Shown: positions 1 to 6,916, counted from the first letter of the stretch. The stretch: DNA of 13,663 bases from Methanomassiliicoccaceae archaeon UBA72 (GCA_002509405.1 DAVO01000033.1:1-13663), one strand, 5' to 3'. Program-made: numbers and translations. The notes: generated by a model not told the origin, from the sequence alone.

Positions 1-738
1 GATGACATCTACGGTCCCAAAGACCTTATGGATTCCGTGGACGTTCTTGTCCTTACGGAAGAGACGCTGCCGAACGGGAAGAGGATCAACGAAGACCGGA
101 GGTCCCGGGGGGTGCCGCCACTGGAGTTTTCCGTCGTGCCGCTGGTGATGGCAGATGACGGGGAGAAGATCTGTTCAAGGGCGATACTCGAGGGAAGATA
201 TGGGAGGAACGGTGCCAGCAATGTGCTGGACGTTGCGGTCGGATCCATGAACCCGGTGAAAGTCGAGGCCGTAAGGAGCGTGCTCGAGAAGATCTACGGA
301 AGCGTGAGGATCACCGCGGCCGATGTGGACAGCGGAGTGCCCGAACAGCCGTTCGAGTCAGACGTCAGAAAGGGCGCCATAAACCGGGCGAGAAAAGCTC
401 TTGGGGACCACGAGATGGCTTTCGGGATAGAAGCCGGGGTATTCGAGCGCGAAGAAGGCCTTTTTGACATCCAGTACTGCGCTGTGATAGACAGGCACGG
501 AACGCTGACCGTCGGGACGGGGCCCGGGTTCGCATATCCGGATGGAATCGCGGACCTGGTGCGGAACGGTTACACCGTGGCAGGGGCGATAGCCGAGCTC
601 TACGGCGACAAAGGCATCGGAAAAAGAAAGGGCGCCATCGGAATGCTCAGCAACGGCCTGATAGACCGCAAGACTCTGACCGAGCAAGCGGTCACAGCCG
701 CAATGGTTCCGCGGATATCTTCCGACCTGGGTTATTGA
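1..738 (+). CDS. coaD: Phosphopantetheine adenylyltransferase / inosine-xanthosine triphosphatase fusion (5' partial)
   Basis: The reading frame is open from base 1, so the true start lies upstream; the ATG at 28 is internal. Bases 1 to about 228 match the C-terminal half of archaeal PPAT, which transfers AMP from ATP to 4'-phosphopantetheine in CoA synthesis. Visible blocks are DIYGP, VLTEETLPNGKRINE, RRSRGVPPLEF and VVPLVMADDG. From about 232 a second domain begins with VAVGSMNPVKVEAV, the N-terminal signature of the DUF84/YjjX family that hydrolyses ITP and XTP. Later family blocks are FGIEAGVFE and GKRKGAIGMLSNGLIDR. No stop or start separates the two domains, so this is one fused cytosolic polypeptide. 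The PPAT nucleotide-binding N-terminus is outside the window. I recall similar fusions annotated in Thermoplasmata. The stop at 736-738 precedes the next gene by 32 bases. Confidence 0.88.
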   Translation, partial: DDIYGPKDLMDSVDVLVLTEETLPNGKRINEDRRSRGVPPLEFSVVPLVMADDGEKICSRAILEGRYGRNGASNVLDVAVGSMNPVKVEAVRSVLEKIYGSVRITAADVDSGVPEQPFESDVRKGAINRARKALGDHEMAFGIEAGVFEREEGLFDIQYCAVIDRHGTLTVGTGPGFAYPDGIADLVRNGYTVAGAIAELYGDKGIGKRKGAIGMLSNGLIDRKTLTEQAVTAAMVPRISSDLGY

Positions 739-739
739 A

Positions 740-747
740 TATAAATA
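740..747 (+). promoter_or_regulatory. TATA box for the ETF-beta-like gene
   Basis: TATAAATA lies right after the upstream stop codon. Its centre is about 27 bases before the ATG at 771, the archaeal TATA-to-start distance, so transcription would begin at or next to the ATG and give a leaderless mRNA. This supports ATG 771 over the in-frame TTG at 735, which would place the TATA box inside the gene. Confidence 0.55.
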
Positions 748-770
748 TCCTGGCGACCGTACACGGTCAT

Positions 771-1343
771 ATGGATTATGTTCTATTCGTGACGGGAGGT
801 CCCGAATCCGCCCTTGGCATGCTGCAATCCTTCATGCAGGACGGCGATACTTTTTCAGTAGCGGCCATCGGAGGCGAGAAACTCGACGAGATGCTCAATA
901 TCTGTATTTCAGCCGGCGCCTCCGAAGCCTACCGCCTCATGGATAAATCATTCATCGGCTCTGACACATGGGCACTCGCAAGGATATACGCGGCATTCGT
1001 GGGCAAATACAGTCCCGGAGCGGAAGCCCTGATATTCGCCAGATACAGCTCTGCAATGCCGATGCTGGCACATCTTTTAAGGGCTCAGCAGTTCTGCTAT
1101 GTCACCGAGATAGCGAGAGATGATGAGGGCATGATTGTAACACAGGACTACGGAGACGAAAATAGAAAGTGCCGTGTTCCGCCCGGATCCTTCATATCGC
1201 TTAAGGAAGACGTAAAGTTTCCTTTCCAAGATAAAAGTGCCAGCATATCGGATGTTATAATATTGGGGCGGGAAGACCTCGAACTCGCGGAGATGTCGGT
1301 CGGATCGTGCGGCTCAAGGGTGTTCGAAAGGGAGGTTTGCTGA
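771..1343 (+). CDS. Small electron transfer flavoprotein beta-like protein
   Basis: A 190-residue protein resembling the ETF beta / adenine nucleotide alpha-hydrolase-like fold. Supporting blocks are VAAIGGEKLDEMLNICISAGA (residues 30-50, like the ETF-beta stretch on increasing GaD positions) and SDTWALARIYAAFV (64-77, like the DT-x-x-x-A-x-x-L helix). True ETF beta binds AMP and pairs with the FAD-carrying alpha subunit. Here the usual G-x-Q-x-x-D-G-D-T-G region is replaced by FARYSSAMPMLAHLL (89-103), so AMP binding is doubtful. It is also shorter than the roughly 250 aa norm. Cysteines occur at 45, 109, 134, 180 and at the last residue, 190. The start at ATG 771 is chosen for the TATA spacing. 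The stop overlaps the next start as TGATG, so the two genes are probably co-translated. The family call is moderate; the role is unknown. Confidence 0.6.
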   Translation: MDYVLFVTGGPESALGMLQSFMQDGDTFSVAAIGGEKLDEMLNICISAGASEAYRLMDKSFIGSDTWALARIYAAFVGKYSPGAEALIFARYSSAMPMLAHLLRAQQFCYVTEIARDDEGMIVTQDYGDENRKCRVPPGSFISLKEDVKFPFQDKSASISDVIILGREDLELAEMSVGSCGSRVFEREVC

Positions 1344-2050
1344 TGGGCGGATGCGACGGTTGCGCTTCCAGCGGTTCATGCCCGTCATATAGCTCGGGCG
1401 ACTCCTGCAGCTCCGGTTCATGCGGAGGCGAAAAGAAGCTGCCTCCAGGCATGCTAGAGCACTACAATACAAACCAGTCCACTGCCGACGGGACGCTGGT
1501 GTTCATCGAGGTTTCCGACAAAGGCGGCGTACAGAAGATCGAACCTGTTTCGATACAGCTGCTGGGTAAGGCTTCGGAGATGCAGGGAGGCCGTATTTTC
1601 GGGATAGTCTTCGGAGGTCCGGAAAGGAAGGAGCTCTACAAGGAGATCTTCTCTTTCGGAGTGGATACAGTTTATCATGTGAGGGACCCACGGCTCTCGG
1701 TCTTCCATCCCGAGGCATACGCGGAATCGATCGCCGCGGTATGCGAGCGCGTTATCCCTGCGACAGTCCTCATCGGCTCGACACCCAGAGGGGCGGAGCT
1801 GGCACCCAGGGCGGCGGCCTCCATGGGCACAGGAATTGTAACAGAATGCAGCGATCTGGCACTCGAAGATAGAAAGCTCAGCATGTTCCGCGTTTCCGAA
1901 GGCAGGAAAACGCGTTACGAGTGCGTAACCTTCCCACAGGTGGCAACCGTCAAAGACGGTGTGTTCCCGTTCCCCGCAGCCCAGGAGGGGCGCGGAGGCA
2001 CAGCCTTCTACTGGCAATACAAAGGCGACGGATTCAAGCAGATCCTTTGA
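1343..2050 (+). CDS. ETF alpha N-domain-like protein with cysteine-rich N-terminal tail
   Basis: 235 residues. Residues 50-210 follow ETF-alpha domain I: TLVFIEVSDKGGVQKIEPVS at the start, a central SFGVDTVYHV, LIGSTPRGAELAPRAAASMG (143-162), and FPQVATVKDGVFPFP (197-211), the counterpart of PQ-x-AT-x-R-x-G-x-F. In normal ETF alpha, domain II follows with the FAD site for about another 120 residues; here the protein stops, so it should lack FAD. Residues 1-29 carry Cys 4, 7, 13, 22 and 27 in a Gly/Ser-rich tail. C-x2-C-x5-C at 4-13 matches the spacing in the Nbp35 iron-sulfur tail (recalled knowledge). Start ATG 1343 has GGGAGGT just upstream and overlaps the previous stop; a GTG at 1307 in frame is less likely. 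It probably forms a heterodimer with the preceding product; metal or cluster binding is inference. Confidence 0.68.
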   Translation: MGGCDGCASSGSCPSYSSGDSCSSGSCGGEKKLPPGMLEHYNTNQSTADGTLVFIEVSDKGGVQKIEPVSIQLLGKASEMQGGRIFGIVFGGPERKELYKEIFSFGVDTVYHVRDPRLSVFHPEAYAESIAAVCERVIPATVLIGSTPRGAELAPRAAASMGTGIVTECSDLALEDRKLSMFRVSEGRKTRYECVTFPQVATVKDGVFPFPAAQEGRGGTAFYWQYKGDGFKQIL

Positions 2051-2521
2051 TCACTGGATCTTGGAAAGGGATATGGTGCGGTCTAGAACTTCCTGCGCAT
2101 GACCGTCGACCTTTACCTTCTTCCATACGGCTTCGACCTTCCCGTCCCTTCCCACTATGAAAGTGGAACGTATGACGCCTTCGACCTCCTTGCCATACAT
2201 CATCTTCTTGCCCCAGGCGCCCGCCGCCTCCGTGAGGGAGCGGTCCGGGTCACTTAGGAGTTTGATCTTCAGTCCGTTCTTGTCGACGAACTTTCTATGG
2301 GAAGCCGGAGAGTCCCTGCTGACGCCTATGACTGCAACGTTGCGAAGCATGAAGTTGAAGATGAGCCCTGAAAATTCCGTGGCTTCTTTGGTGCATCCCG
2401 ATGTGTTGTCCTTCGGATAGAAGTATATCACATAACGCACGCCTGCCAGCGCCCTGCTGTCGAACATTTCGCCGTTCTCGTCGGCCAGTATAAACTCCGG
2501 AAACGCATCTCCCACATCCAT
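2051..2521 (-). CDS. bcp: Peroxiredoxin of the Bcp/PrxQ family, single-cysteine form
   Basis: A 156-residue thioredoxin-fold peroxidase that would reduce hydrogen and organic peroxides in the cytosol. The catalytic segment YFYPKDNTSGCTKEA (residues 33-47) carries the peroxidatic Cys43 with upstream Thr40 and Pro36; the usual TPGC reads TSGC. Typical PrxQ proteins have a resolving cysteine five residues on; here position 48 is Thr and no other cysteine exists in the protein, so it must be a 1-Cys enzyme needing an external thiol. The IRSTFIVGRDGKV block (116-128) is the conserved arginine strand. The start is 10 bases after the pheT stop with no obvious promoter, so it is likely the last gene of a pheT-bcp transcript. 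Its stop abuts the stop of the convergent ETF-alpha-like gene with no bases between them. Confidence 0.9.
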   Translation of the reverse strand: MDVGDAFPEFILADENGEMFDSRALAGVRYVIYFYPKDNTSGCTKEATEFSGLIFNFMLRNVAVIGVSRDSPASHRKFVDKNGLKIKLLSDPDRSLTEAAGAWGKKMMYGKEVEGVIRSTFIVGRDGKVEAVWKKVKVDGHAQEVLDRTISLSKIQ

Positions 2522-2530
2522 ATAATCACA

Positions 2531-4195
2531 TCAGAACATGCTGGTGCTTCCGGACACGAACTTATCCAGATCCAGCTCTGCCATCATCACGGGGTGGTTG
2601 ATCTCGAAATCGGTTATAACCTTCGGAGAAACTTCTCCGAACTGCCCTATGGGAACGCCGTCCGCCAGCACAAGGGCGCCTCTTCCCGGAACGAACGTTT
2701 CGTGTCCGCAGCTCTCGATCGTGTAATCGCACCCTATCTCCCTGAGTATGCTTTCTGCGAGGGACTTCGCCTCGGTGAACGAAGTTTTGGATGCGGCCAT
2801 TACGGCGCAGAGGTGGAGACTGTTCCTGCAGTCTCTTACCACATATCCTGCTTCGAATATTTTCTGAGGAAGGTCCCTGTGACGGTTGTGCCTGAGTATC
2901 CTCATGAGGCTGGGGAACAGATTCGCCCTGAGGCACGTGTGGTCCTCTGTTATCGGGTTCTTTATCCGGACGGTATCGACCTCCGGGATTCCCGAGATGC
3001 AGAACTCCTCGGTTTCGTTGCTAAGTGTCAGGGTGGTAACTTCTGTGTAGCCCAGTCCGATCATCACGTTACGGATGTTATCGGAAAAAACAGTGTCTGG
3101 AAGACGGGATGCCACGGTCTGGTCCAACTTGTACGGTCCTCCGAACTTCTCGAAACCGTGGCCGGCGGCCACGTCCTCGTAGATGTCCACGTCGTGCATG
3201 ATATCCAATCTGGTGGAAGGAACGGAAACGAACACTTCGTCGGGGTCGCCCCTTACCTGTGCGGCATCGAGACCCATCATGCGCAAGGCATCTACGGTCC
3301 CGGACTGTCCTAGCGACGTCCCAAGGAATTTATCGCATTCCCCGGACGAGATCGTGCGGTCGGAGGGAGTCAGGTCTGGTGAAATGAAGGCTTTTCCGTC
3401 TTCGTGCATGTGGACGGCTCCGATGCTGCCTCCTCTCTCGGCAAGGGCGGTACAGACGATGTCGAGGGCGCCCTTGACAGCTTTGCGGTCGGTTCCCGTG
3501 ACGTCGATGAAAAGATTACGGGTCTCCGTAGTGACCGTGGTTAGCGCACCGTTGATAATAGGAGGGAATGACAGTACGTTGCCCTCCGAATCCCTGATGA
3601 TGGGATACTTATCGGCACCTTTCAGCAGGTCGGCGTATTCCCGCCCTTTCTCGTGCTTCTCCAATATCTCGTCCAAGTCCATTTCTTCTGTCTTGGCCAG
3701 AGGTACGAACCTGACCTCTTTCGGATCCTCCAGAGAGTATGTGAAGGGAGGGACCACCCTGTCAAGGTCGTGAATGCCTATCGCCAGTTTGCTCCTCTTC
3801 CGTCCGATGGTCAGATGGAGTTTCTCCTGAAGCTCCATCATCGACTTGAGCAGGTCCTCGTCGACCTCCACATCGAAAACGGCTCCGCAGAGGAAATACG
3901 GGCGCAAAGATTTGACGCTCCCGTCGATCGTGACCTCTATATCCGTATCTTCCACGTGATATTCCTGCATTCCCGTCTGCAATCCGAGGAACGCCCTTAG
4001 CGCCCTTGCAAGCCCCTCGACGCAGTAGAGGTCCGGTCTGTTAGGGAAGAATTCGACCGACATGTCGTCGGAGCCTTCCTCTGTATCGTGCATGTCCGCG
4101 CCCAGAAGGGGAATCTTTTCCACTAGCAGGGACTGCGGAACATCCTCACCTATCAGCGAACAGAGGTCGCTGTAGCTGAAGTTGATTACTGGCAT
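2531..4195 (-). CDS. pheT: Phenylalanyl-tRNA synthetase beta subunit, archaeal type
   Basis: 554 residues, the expected length for archaeal/eukaryotic PheT, much shorter than the bacterial protein because the EMAP-like tRNA-binding and C-terminal anticodon-binding domains are absent. It forms an alpha2-beta2 enzyme with PheS that charges tRNA-Phe. Recognisable parts are the N-terminal FSYSDLCSLIG, FFPNRPDLYCVEGLARALRA (the conserved PNRPD block), the B3/B4 editing region in the first half, DVDIYEDVAAGHGFEKF in the B5 region, and the catalytic-like core with HRDLPQKIFEAGYVV. pheS is not in the window. Start ATG 4195 gives the family-typical MPVINFSYSD; a GTG two codons upstream is possible. 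A TATA box about 26 bases upstream suggests its own leaderless promoter despite HMG-CoA reductase lying upstream on the same strand. Confidence 0.95.
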   Translation of the reverse strand: MPVINFSYSDLCSLIGEDVPQSLLVEKIPLLGADMHDTEEGSDDMSVEFFPNRPDLYCVEGLARALRAFLGLQTGMQEYHVEDTDIEVTIDGSVKSLRPYFLCGAVFDVEVDEDLLKSMMELQEKLHLTIGRKRSKLAIGIHDLDRVVPPFTYSLEDPKEVRFVPLAKTEEMDLDEILEKHEKGREYADLLKGADKYPIIRDSEGNVLSFPPIINGALTTVTTETRNLFIDVTGTDRKAVKGALDIVCTALAERGGSIGAVHMHEDGKAFISPDLTPSDRTISSGECDKFLGTSLGQSGTVDALRMMGLDAAQVRGDPDEVFVSVPSTRLDIMHDVDIYEDVAAGHGFEKFGGPYKLDQTVASRLPDTVFSDNIRNVMIGLGYTEVTTLTLSNETEEFCISGIPEVDTVRIKNPITEDHTCLRANLFPSLMRILRHNRHRDLPQKIFEAGYVVRDCRNSLHLCAVMAASKTSFTEAKSLAESILREIGCDYTIESCGHETFVPGRGALVLADGVPIGQFGEVSPKVITDFEINHPVMMAELDLDKFVSGSTSMF

Positions 4196-4217
4196 ATCCA
4201 CACCATGGGGAAATCCC

Positions 4218-4224
4218 TATAAAA
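4218..4224 (-). promoter_or_regulatory. TATA box for pheT
   Basis: The minus strand reads CCTTTTATAGGG here. Its centre is about 26 bases upstream of the pheT ATG, predicting a transcript starting at or beside the start codon. It lies in the short gap between the HMG-CoA reductase stop and pheT. Confidence 0.5.
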
Positions 4225-4236
4225 GGACTTTCAGGA

Positions 4237-5391
4237 TCAGCGTCCGAGGGCCCTGTGTGCCGAGCCGAGCTGGCCGGCAGCCTGCGCCGCAAGGTTGGAA
4301 AGCTCTCCGGCGAGGACCGTGGAAGCCACGATCTCCGAGAGCTTTCTCGCTTTTCCGGCTCCGGAGCATCCGATCATAGAAAGAGCTTCTTTCTGGCAGG
4401 GCAGGGATGTCCCGCCTCCTACCGTTCCAACCTCGACCACGGGCATTCTGACAGAGATGTAAAGGTCCCCGTCTGCGTCCTCGCATGAGGTGAAGGACAT
4501 GCTTGCGCCTACGACCTGTGCGGGGTCCTGCCCCGTGGCTATGTAAAGCGCCGCTGCCATGTTGGCCGCGTGCGCGTTGGCGCCCATGGTCACCGACAAA
4601 GCGCTTCCCATGAGATTCTTGCGGTAGTTGACCTCGACGATCGATTCAACGGTCGCATGCAATCTCTTCTCGACGACCTCCTTCGGGATCAGGGCCTCTG
4701 CGACGACGGCCTTTCCGCGCCCTTTCACTATATTGATCGCTGCTGCCTTCTTGTCGCTGCACATGTTGCCGGATACGGACACCATCGTCGCTCCGGTCTT
4801 CTCCTCTATAAGCCTGCTGGCAGCCTCCGTCGCGATCGTGGCCATGTTCATCCCCATCGCGTCACCTGTTGCATAGACGAATCTCATGTACAGGCTCCTC
4901 CCGTTGGGAAGCATCTCGATGTCGATCAGTTTCCCGTGTGAAGTGGTCTTGCCGACCGCTTCGCCAATAAGGTCCATATTGTCTGCGACCCAGTCCATGA
5001 CTTCCGCGGAATGGGCCAGGTCCCTGACCTTGAACACGGGTGCACGGGTCATGGCGTCCCAAAATACCTTGGTCCTGATCCCTCCAGCATCTTCGGCCAC
5101 CGACATTCCGCGGGAAATGGATGCGATCAGGGCGCCTTCGGTCGTAGCCAGAGGGATGAGGAACCTGCCGGAGGCGTAGTCTCCCTCAATAGTCACGGGT
5201 CCTGCGAATCCCAGAGGGATCTGCGTGGCACCGATCATGTTCTCTACGTTCTTGGAGGCGGCTTCCGAGCTAAAGCAGTATTTGGATATGCTTTCGAGAG
5301 ACGCACCGCTGAACTCTTCCGCTGCAGAGCGGCGTTCGTCCACATCGCTGTGCGAGTAGCCCCTGTTCTTCAATCCCTTGGGGTCGGCCAT
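4237..5391 (-). CDS. hmgA: 3-hydroxy-3-methylglutaryl-CoA reductase, class I
   Basis: 384 residues, soluble, with no membrane anchor. It reduces HMG-CoA to mevalonate with NADPH, the committed step towards isoprenoid ether lipids. Class I signatures are ENMIGATQIPLGFAGPV (50-66), TTEGALIAS (83-91), DAMGMNM (177-183), SGNMCSDKKAAAIN (207-220) and GTVGGGT (322-328). The catalytic set by position is Glu85, Lys214, Asp289 (in GQDPAQ) and His379 (in SAHRALGR), with spacing close to the human enzyme. It lacks the class II TVVEEPSVVAAAS-type block. Start ATG 5391 is the first in frame; an AT-rich TATA element lies about 30 bases upstream and also faces the divergent membrane-protein gene. I recall class II enzymes from Thermoplasma and Archaeoglobus, so class I here distinguishes this lineage if it is Thermoplasmata. 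Confidence 0.96.
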   Translation of the reverse strand: MADPKGLKNRGYSHSDVDERRSAAEEFSGASLESISKYCFSSEAASKNVENMIGATQIPLGFAGPVTIEGDYASGRFLIPLATTEGALIASISRGMSVAEDAGGIRTKVFWDAMTRAPVFKVRDLAHSAEVMDWVADNMDLIGEAVGKTTSHGKLIDIEMLPNGRSLYMRFVYATGDAMGMNMATIATEAASRLIEEKTGATMVSVSGNMCSDKKAAAINIVKGRGKAVVAEALIPKEVVEKRLHATVESIVEVNYRKNLMGSALSVTMGANAHAANMAAALYIATGQDPAQVVGASMSFTSCEDADGDLYISVRMPVVEVGTVGGGTSLPCQKEALSMIGCSGAGKARKLSEIVASTVLAGELSNLAAQAAGQLGSAHRALGR

Positions 5392-5414
5392 AATTTAGCC
5401 TATCGATTGCCATC

Positions 5415-5426
5415 AATAATATATTT
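5415..5426. promoter_or_regulatory. Shared AT-rich TATA element of divergent promoters
   Basis: AATAATATATTT sits in the 87-base gap between divergent hmgA and the membrane-protein gene. Read on the minus strand it is about 30 bases from the hmgA ATG, predicting a near-leaderless mRNA. Read on the plus strand it would start transcription near 5446, leaving a roughly 33-base leader that contains GGGGGAGG at 5461-5467. Confidence 0.45.
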
Positions 5427-5478
5427 GCGAAAGGATAAGGTGATTGTCGGTCATGTACCAGGGGGAGGACTGTCGAAT

Positions 5479-6582
5479 ATGGAATCAAAGGACGCTAAGC
5501 CCAGGCACGAAAAGCTAGACGCCATCATCGTCACATACTTTCCGTTGGTCATATTGAGCTGCCTGCTTGCAGTGGGTATACTTTCCACGGAGTACTCTGC
5601 CAGCACAACCTACGATATATTGTACTGGTTATGCGTGGGCTTCGTTGCGGGGTTCGCGGCGCTCGGCATGTTCTGCGCATTTTTCATGGACGCTCCCATG
5701 ATAAAGTACCGTTACGTCGTCCCGATCCTCATCCTGCTTCCCATAATCCTCTCATATGCGCTGTTCTACATATACGGAAAGGGATTCGCGCCGAACCTGT
5801 TCATCAGCCGCTTCTACTTTTTCATGGGAGACGGAGAGGTCACCGTGAAAACGATGCTCGCCGGATTCTACGTGATAGAGGCGGCGATCCTCTTTGTGGC
5901 CATCGCCGTCTCATCCGTAATATCCGCTTATTTCAGAAGGTACTTCTCCAGGCTAATGCTGGGGCTCGTCAGCCAGAATCCGAAGAGCAGGATCAAAAAA
6001 ATCGCCTTGTGGTTCTTCGACGTGCCTGACATCATTGATGTGAAAGATGTGGTGCTGGATCCCGAGGAGGACGATGGGAAATTCAATTCGGAGGTCTTCA
6101 AGAGGGTGGCTTCCAATATATTCTACATGGGCTTCATCATATGCTCTTACATTTTCCTGAACCCATATTTCGTTAACGAGATGCCGATAGAGGAGATGGT
6201 CATGCTGTCCCTTCTGCTTTCGCTTTTCATCGCCGTCCTGATAATACCCTGGCACATAATACGCGCCGTAGGTGCCAAGGCGATATCCCAGGCCCCCAGG
6301 GAGCTTTATCTCTGGAGAGGTATGAAGAGGCGCCTGAGCATGAGCGTGCTGGCCATCACTTTCTTCATGCTTATGATAACGCTGTTGGCATACCTGCACA
6401 TGGATTTCTCGAAAGTGCTGATTACTTATGGCAGCTACATACTGCTGATGGGGGTCACATCGGTCCTGTATTCCTTCATCTATGTCAATAACTTCTATAG
6501 CCAGTTCAAAAAAGGTCTCATCGATAACTTCAACGAGGAGAAACAAAAGAAACTGAAAAATTACAAGGACAGCGACCTCTAA
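5479..6582 (+). CDS. Hypothetical polytopic membrane protein, eight predicted helices
   Basis: 367 residues; I do not recognise the family. Hydrophobic spans by eye are at about 16-36, 47-70, 79-99, 126-151, 211-232, 241-264, 287-306 and 313-336. Positive charges cluster on the side holding the N-terminus (KDAKPRHEK), the 152-210 loop, the 265-286 loop (RELYLWRGMKRR) and the lysine-rich C-terminus, giving both ends inside. The loop at 152-210 is the largest soluble part and mixes basic residues with an acidic patch (DPEEDD). There is no signal peptide, transporter ATP-binding motif or obvious catalytic motif. Start ATG 5479 has GGGGGAGG 11 bases upstream; further in-frame codons upstream lack such a site. 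It is divergent from hmgA, which may hint at a membrane-lipid link, but that is only context. Confidence 0.85.
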   Translation: MESKDAKPRHEKLDAIIVTYFPLVILSCLLAVGILSTEYSASTTYDILYWLCVGFVAGFAALGMFCAFFMDAPMIKYRYVVPILILLPIILSYALFYIYGKGFAPNLFISRFYFFMGDGEVTVKTMLAGFYVIEAAILFVAIAVSSVISAYFRRYFSRLMLGLVSQNPKSRIKKIALWFFDVPDIIDVKDVVLDPEEDDGKFNSEVFKRVASNIFYMGFIICSYIFLNPYFVNEMPIEEMVMLSLLLSLFIAVLIIPWHIIRAVGAKAISQAPRELYLWRGMKRRLSMSVLAITFFMLMITLLAYLHMDFSKVLITYGSYILLMGVTSVLYSFIYVNNFYSQFKKGLIDNFNEEKQKKLKNYKDSDL

Positions 6583-6589
6583 AGAGGTC
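6574..6589 (+). terminator. Hairpin across the membrane-protein stop codon
   Basis: GACCTCT AA AGAGGTC is a perfect 7-bp inverted repeat that includes the last two codons and the TAA stop. A pyrimidine-rich stretch follows (CCATCCCTCTATTTATC) before the convergent DUF2188-like gene. It could help define the 3' end for the plus-strand transcript. Archaeal termination mainly uses U-tracts and FttA, so hairpin function is uncertain. Confidence 0.35.
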
Positions 6590-6627
6590 CATCCCTCTAT
6601 TTATCTGTCCGAATCCGGGGCGGAAGG

Positions 6628-6885
6628 TCACTTCTGCTTCTGGAACTTGCCGTCCATCTTGTGTACCGAGACCTTTGCATCCTTGTTCTTGGCCTTCAGT
6701 TCCTTGACCTTCTGTTCGGCCTCGACCTTGGTGTTGTAGTAGCCTATGGCACGTTTCGCCCCGTCGGCCTTCACCCTCCACTTGTTCTCTTCCTTGTCGT
6801 GGACTATCCTGTAGGTCTTGGAGTTGGACTTTGTCTTGGTCTCCTTTTCGTCCGAATCCGGTTTTTCCGCGTTTGCAGGCGTCAT
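6628..6885 (-). CDS. DUF2188-like small basic protein
   Basis: 85 residues. Residues 1-22 are a charged, Lys/Glu/Ser-rich tail likely to be disordered. Residues 24-80 fit the DUF2188 pattern: TYRIVHDKEENKWRVKADGA, KRAIGYYNTKVEAEQKVKEL, then a valine strand and a final DGKF. This small domain is common in bacteria and some archaea and has no established biochemical role that I know of. The protein is strongly basic, so nucleic-acid contact is possible but not shown. ATG 6885 lies about 27 bases from a TATA-like element that overlaps the stop of the upstream gene, so it may be transcribed both from its own leaderless promoter and by read-through from the deoxyribosyltransferase gene 26 bases upstream. 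Confidence 0.8.
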   Translation of the reverse strand: MTPANAEKPDSDEKETKTKSNSKTYRIVHDKEENKWRVKADGAKRAIGYYNTKVEAEQKVKELKAKNKDAKVSVHKMDGKFQKQK

Positions 6886-6908
6886 CGCGACGATAATCGA
6901 CTTAACCG

Positions 6909-6916
6909 TATTTAAT
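6909..6916 (-). promoter_or_regulatory. TATA box for the DUF2188-like gene
   Basis: The minus strand reads ATTAAATA, centred about 27 bases from the ATG at 6885, again the spacing for a leaderless start. It overlaps the stop codon of the upstream gene on the same strand. Confidence 0.45.

Noticed and set aside
735..770. TTG start for the ETF-beta-like gene
   Set aside because: It would put a well-placed TATA box inside the coding region and has no ribosome site; ATG 771 fits the TATA spacing.
6607..6861. Direct repeat GTCCGAATCCGG at 6607 and 6849
   Set aside because: A short repeat, one copy within codons for a charged tail, with no flanking features of a mobile element.
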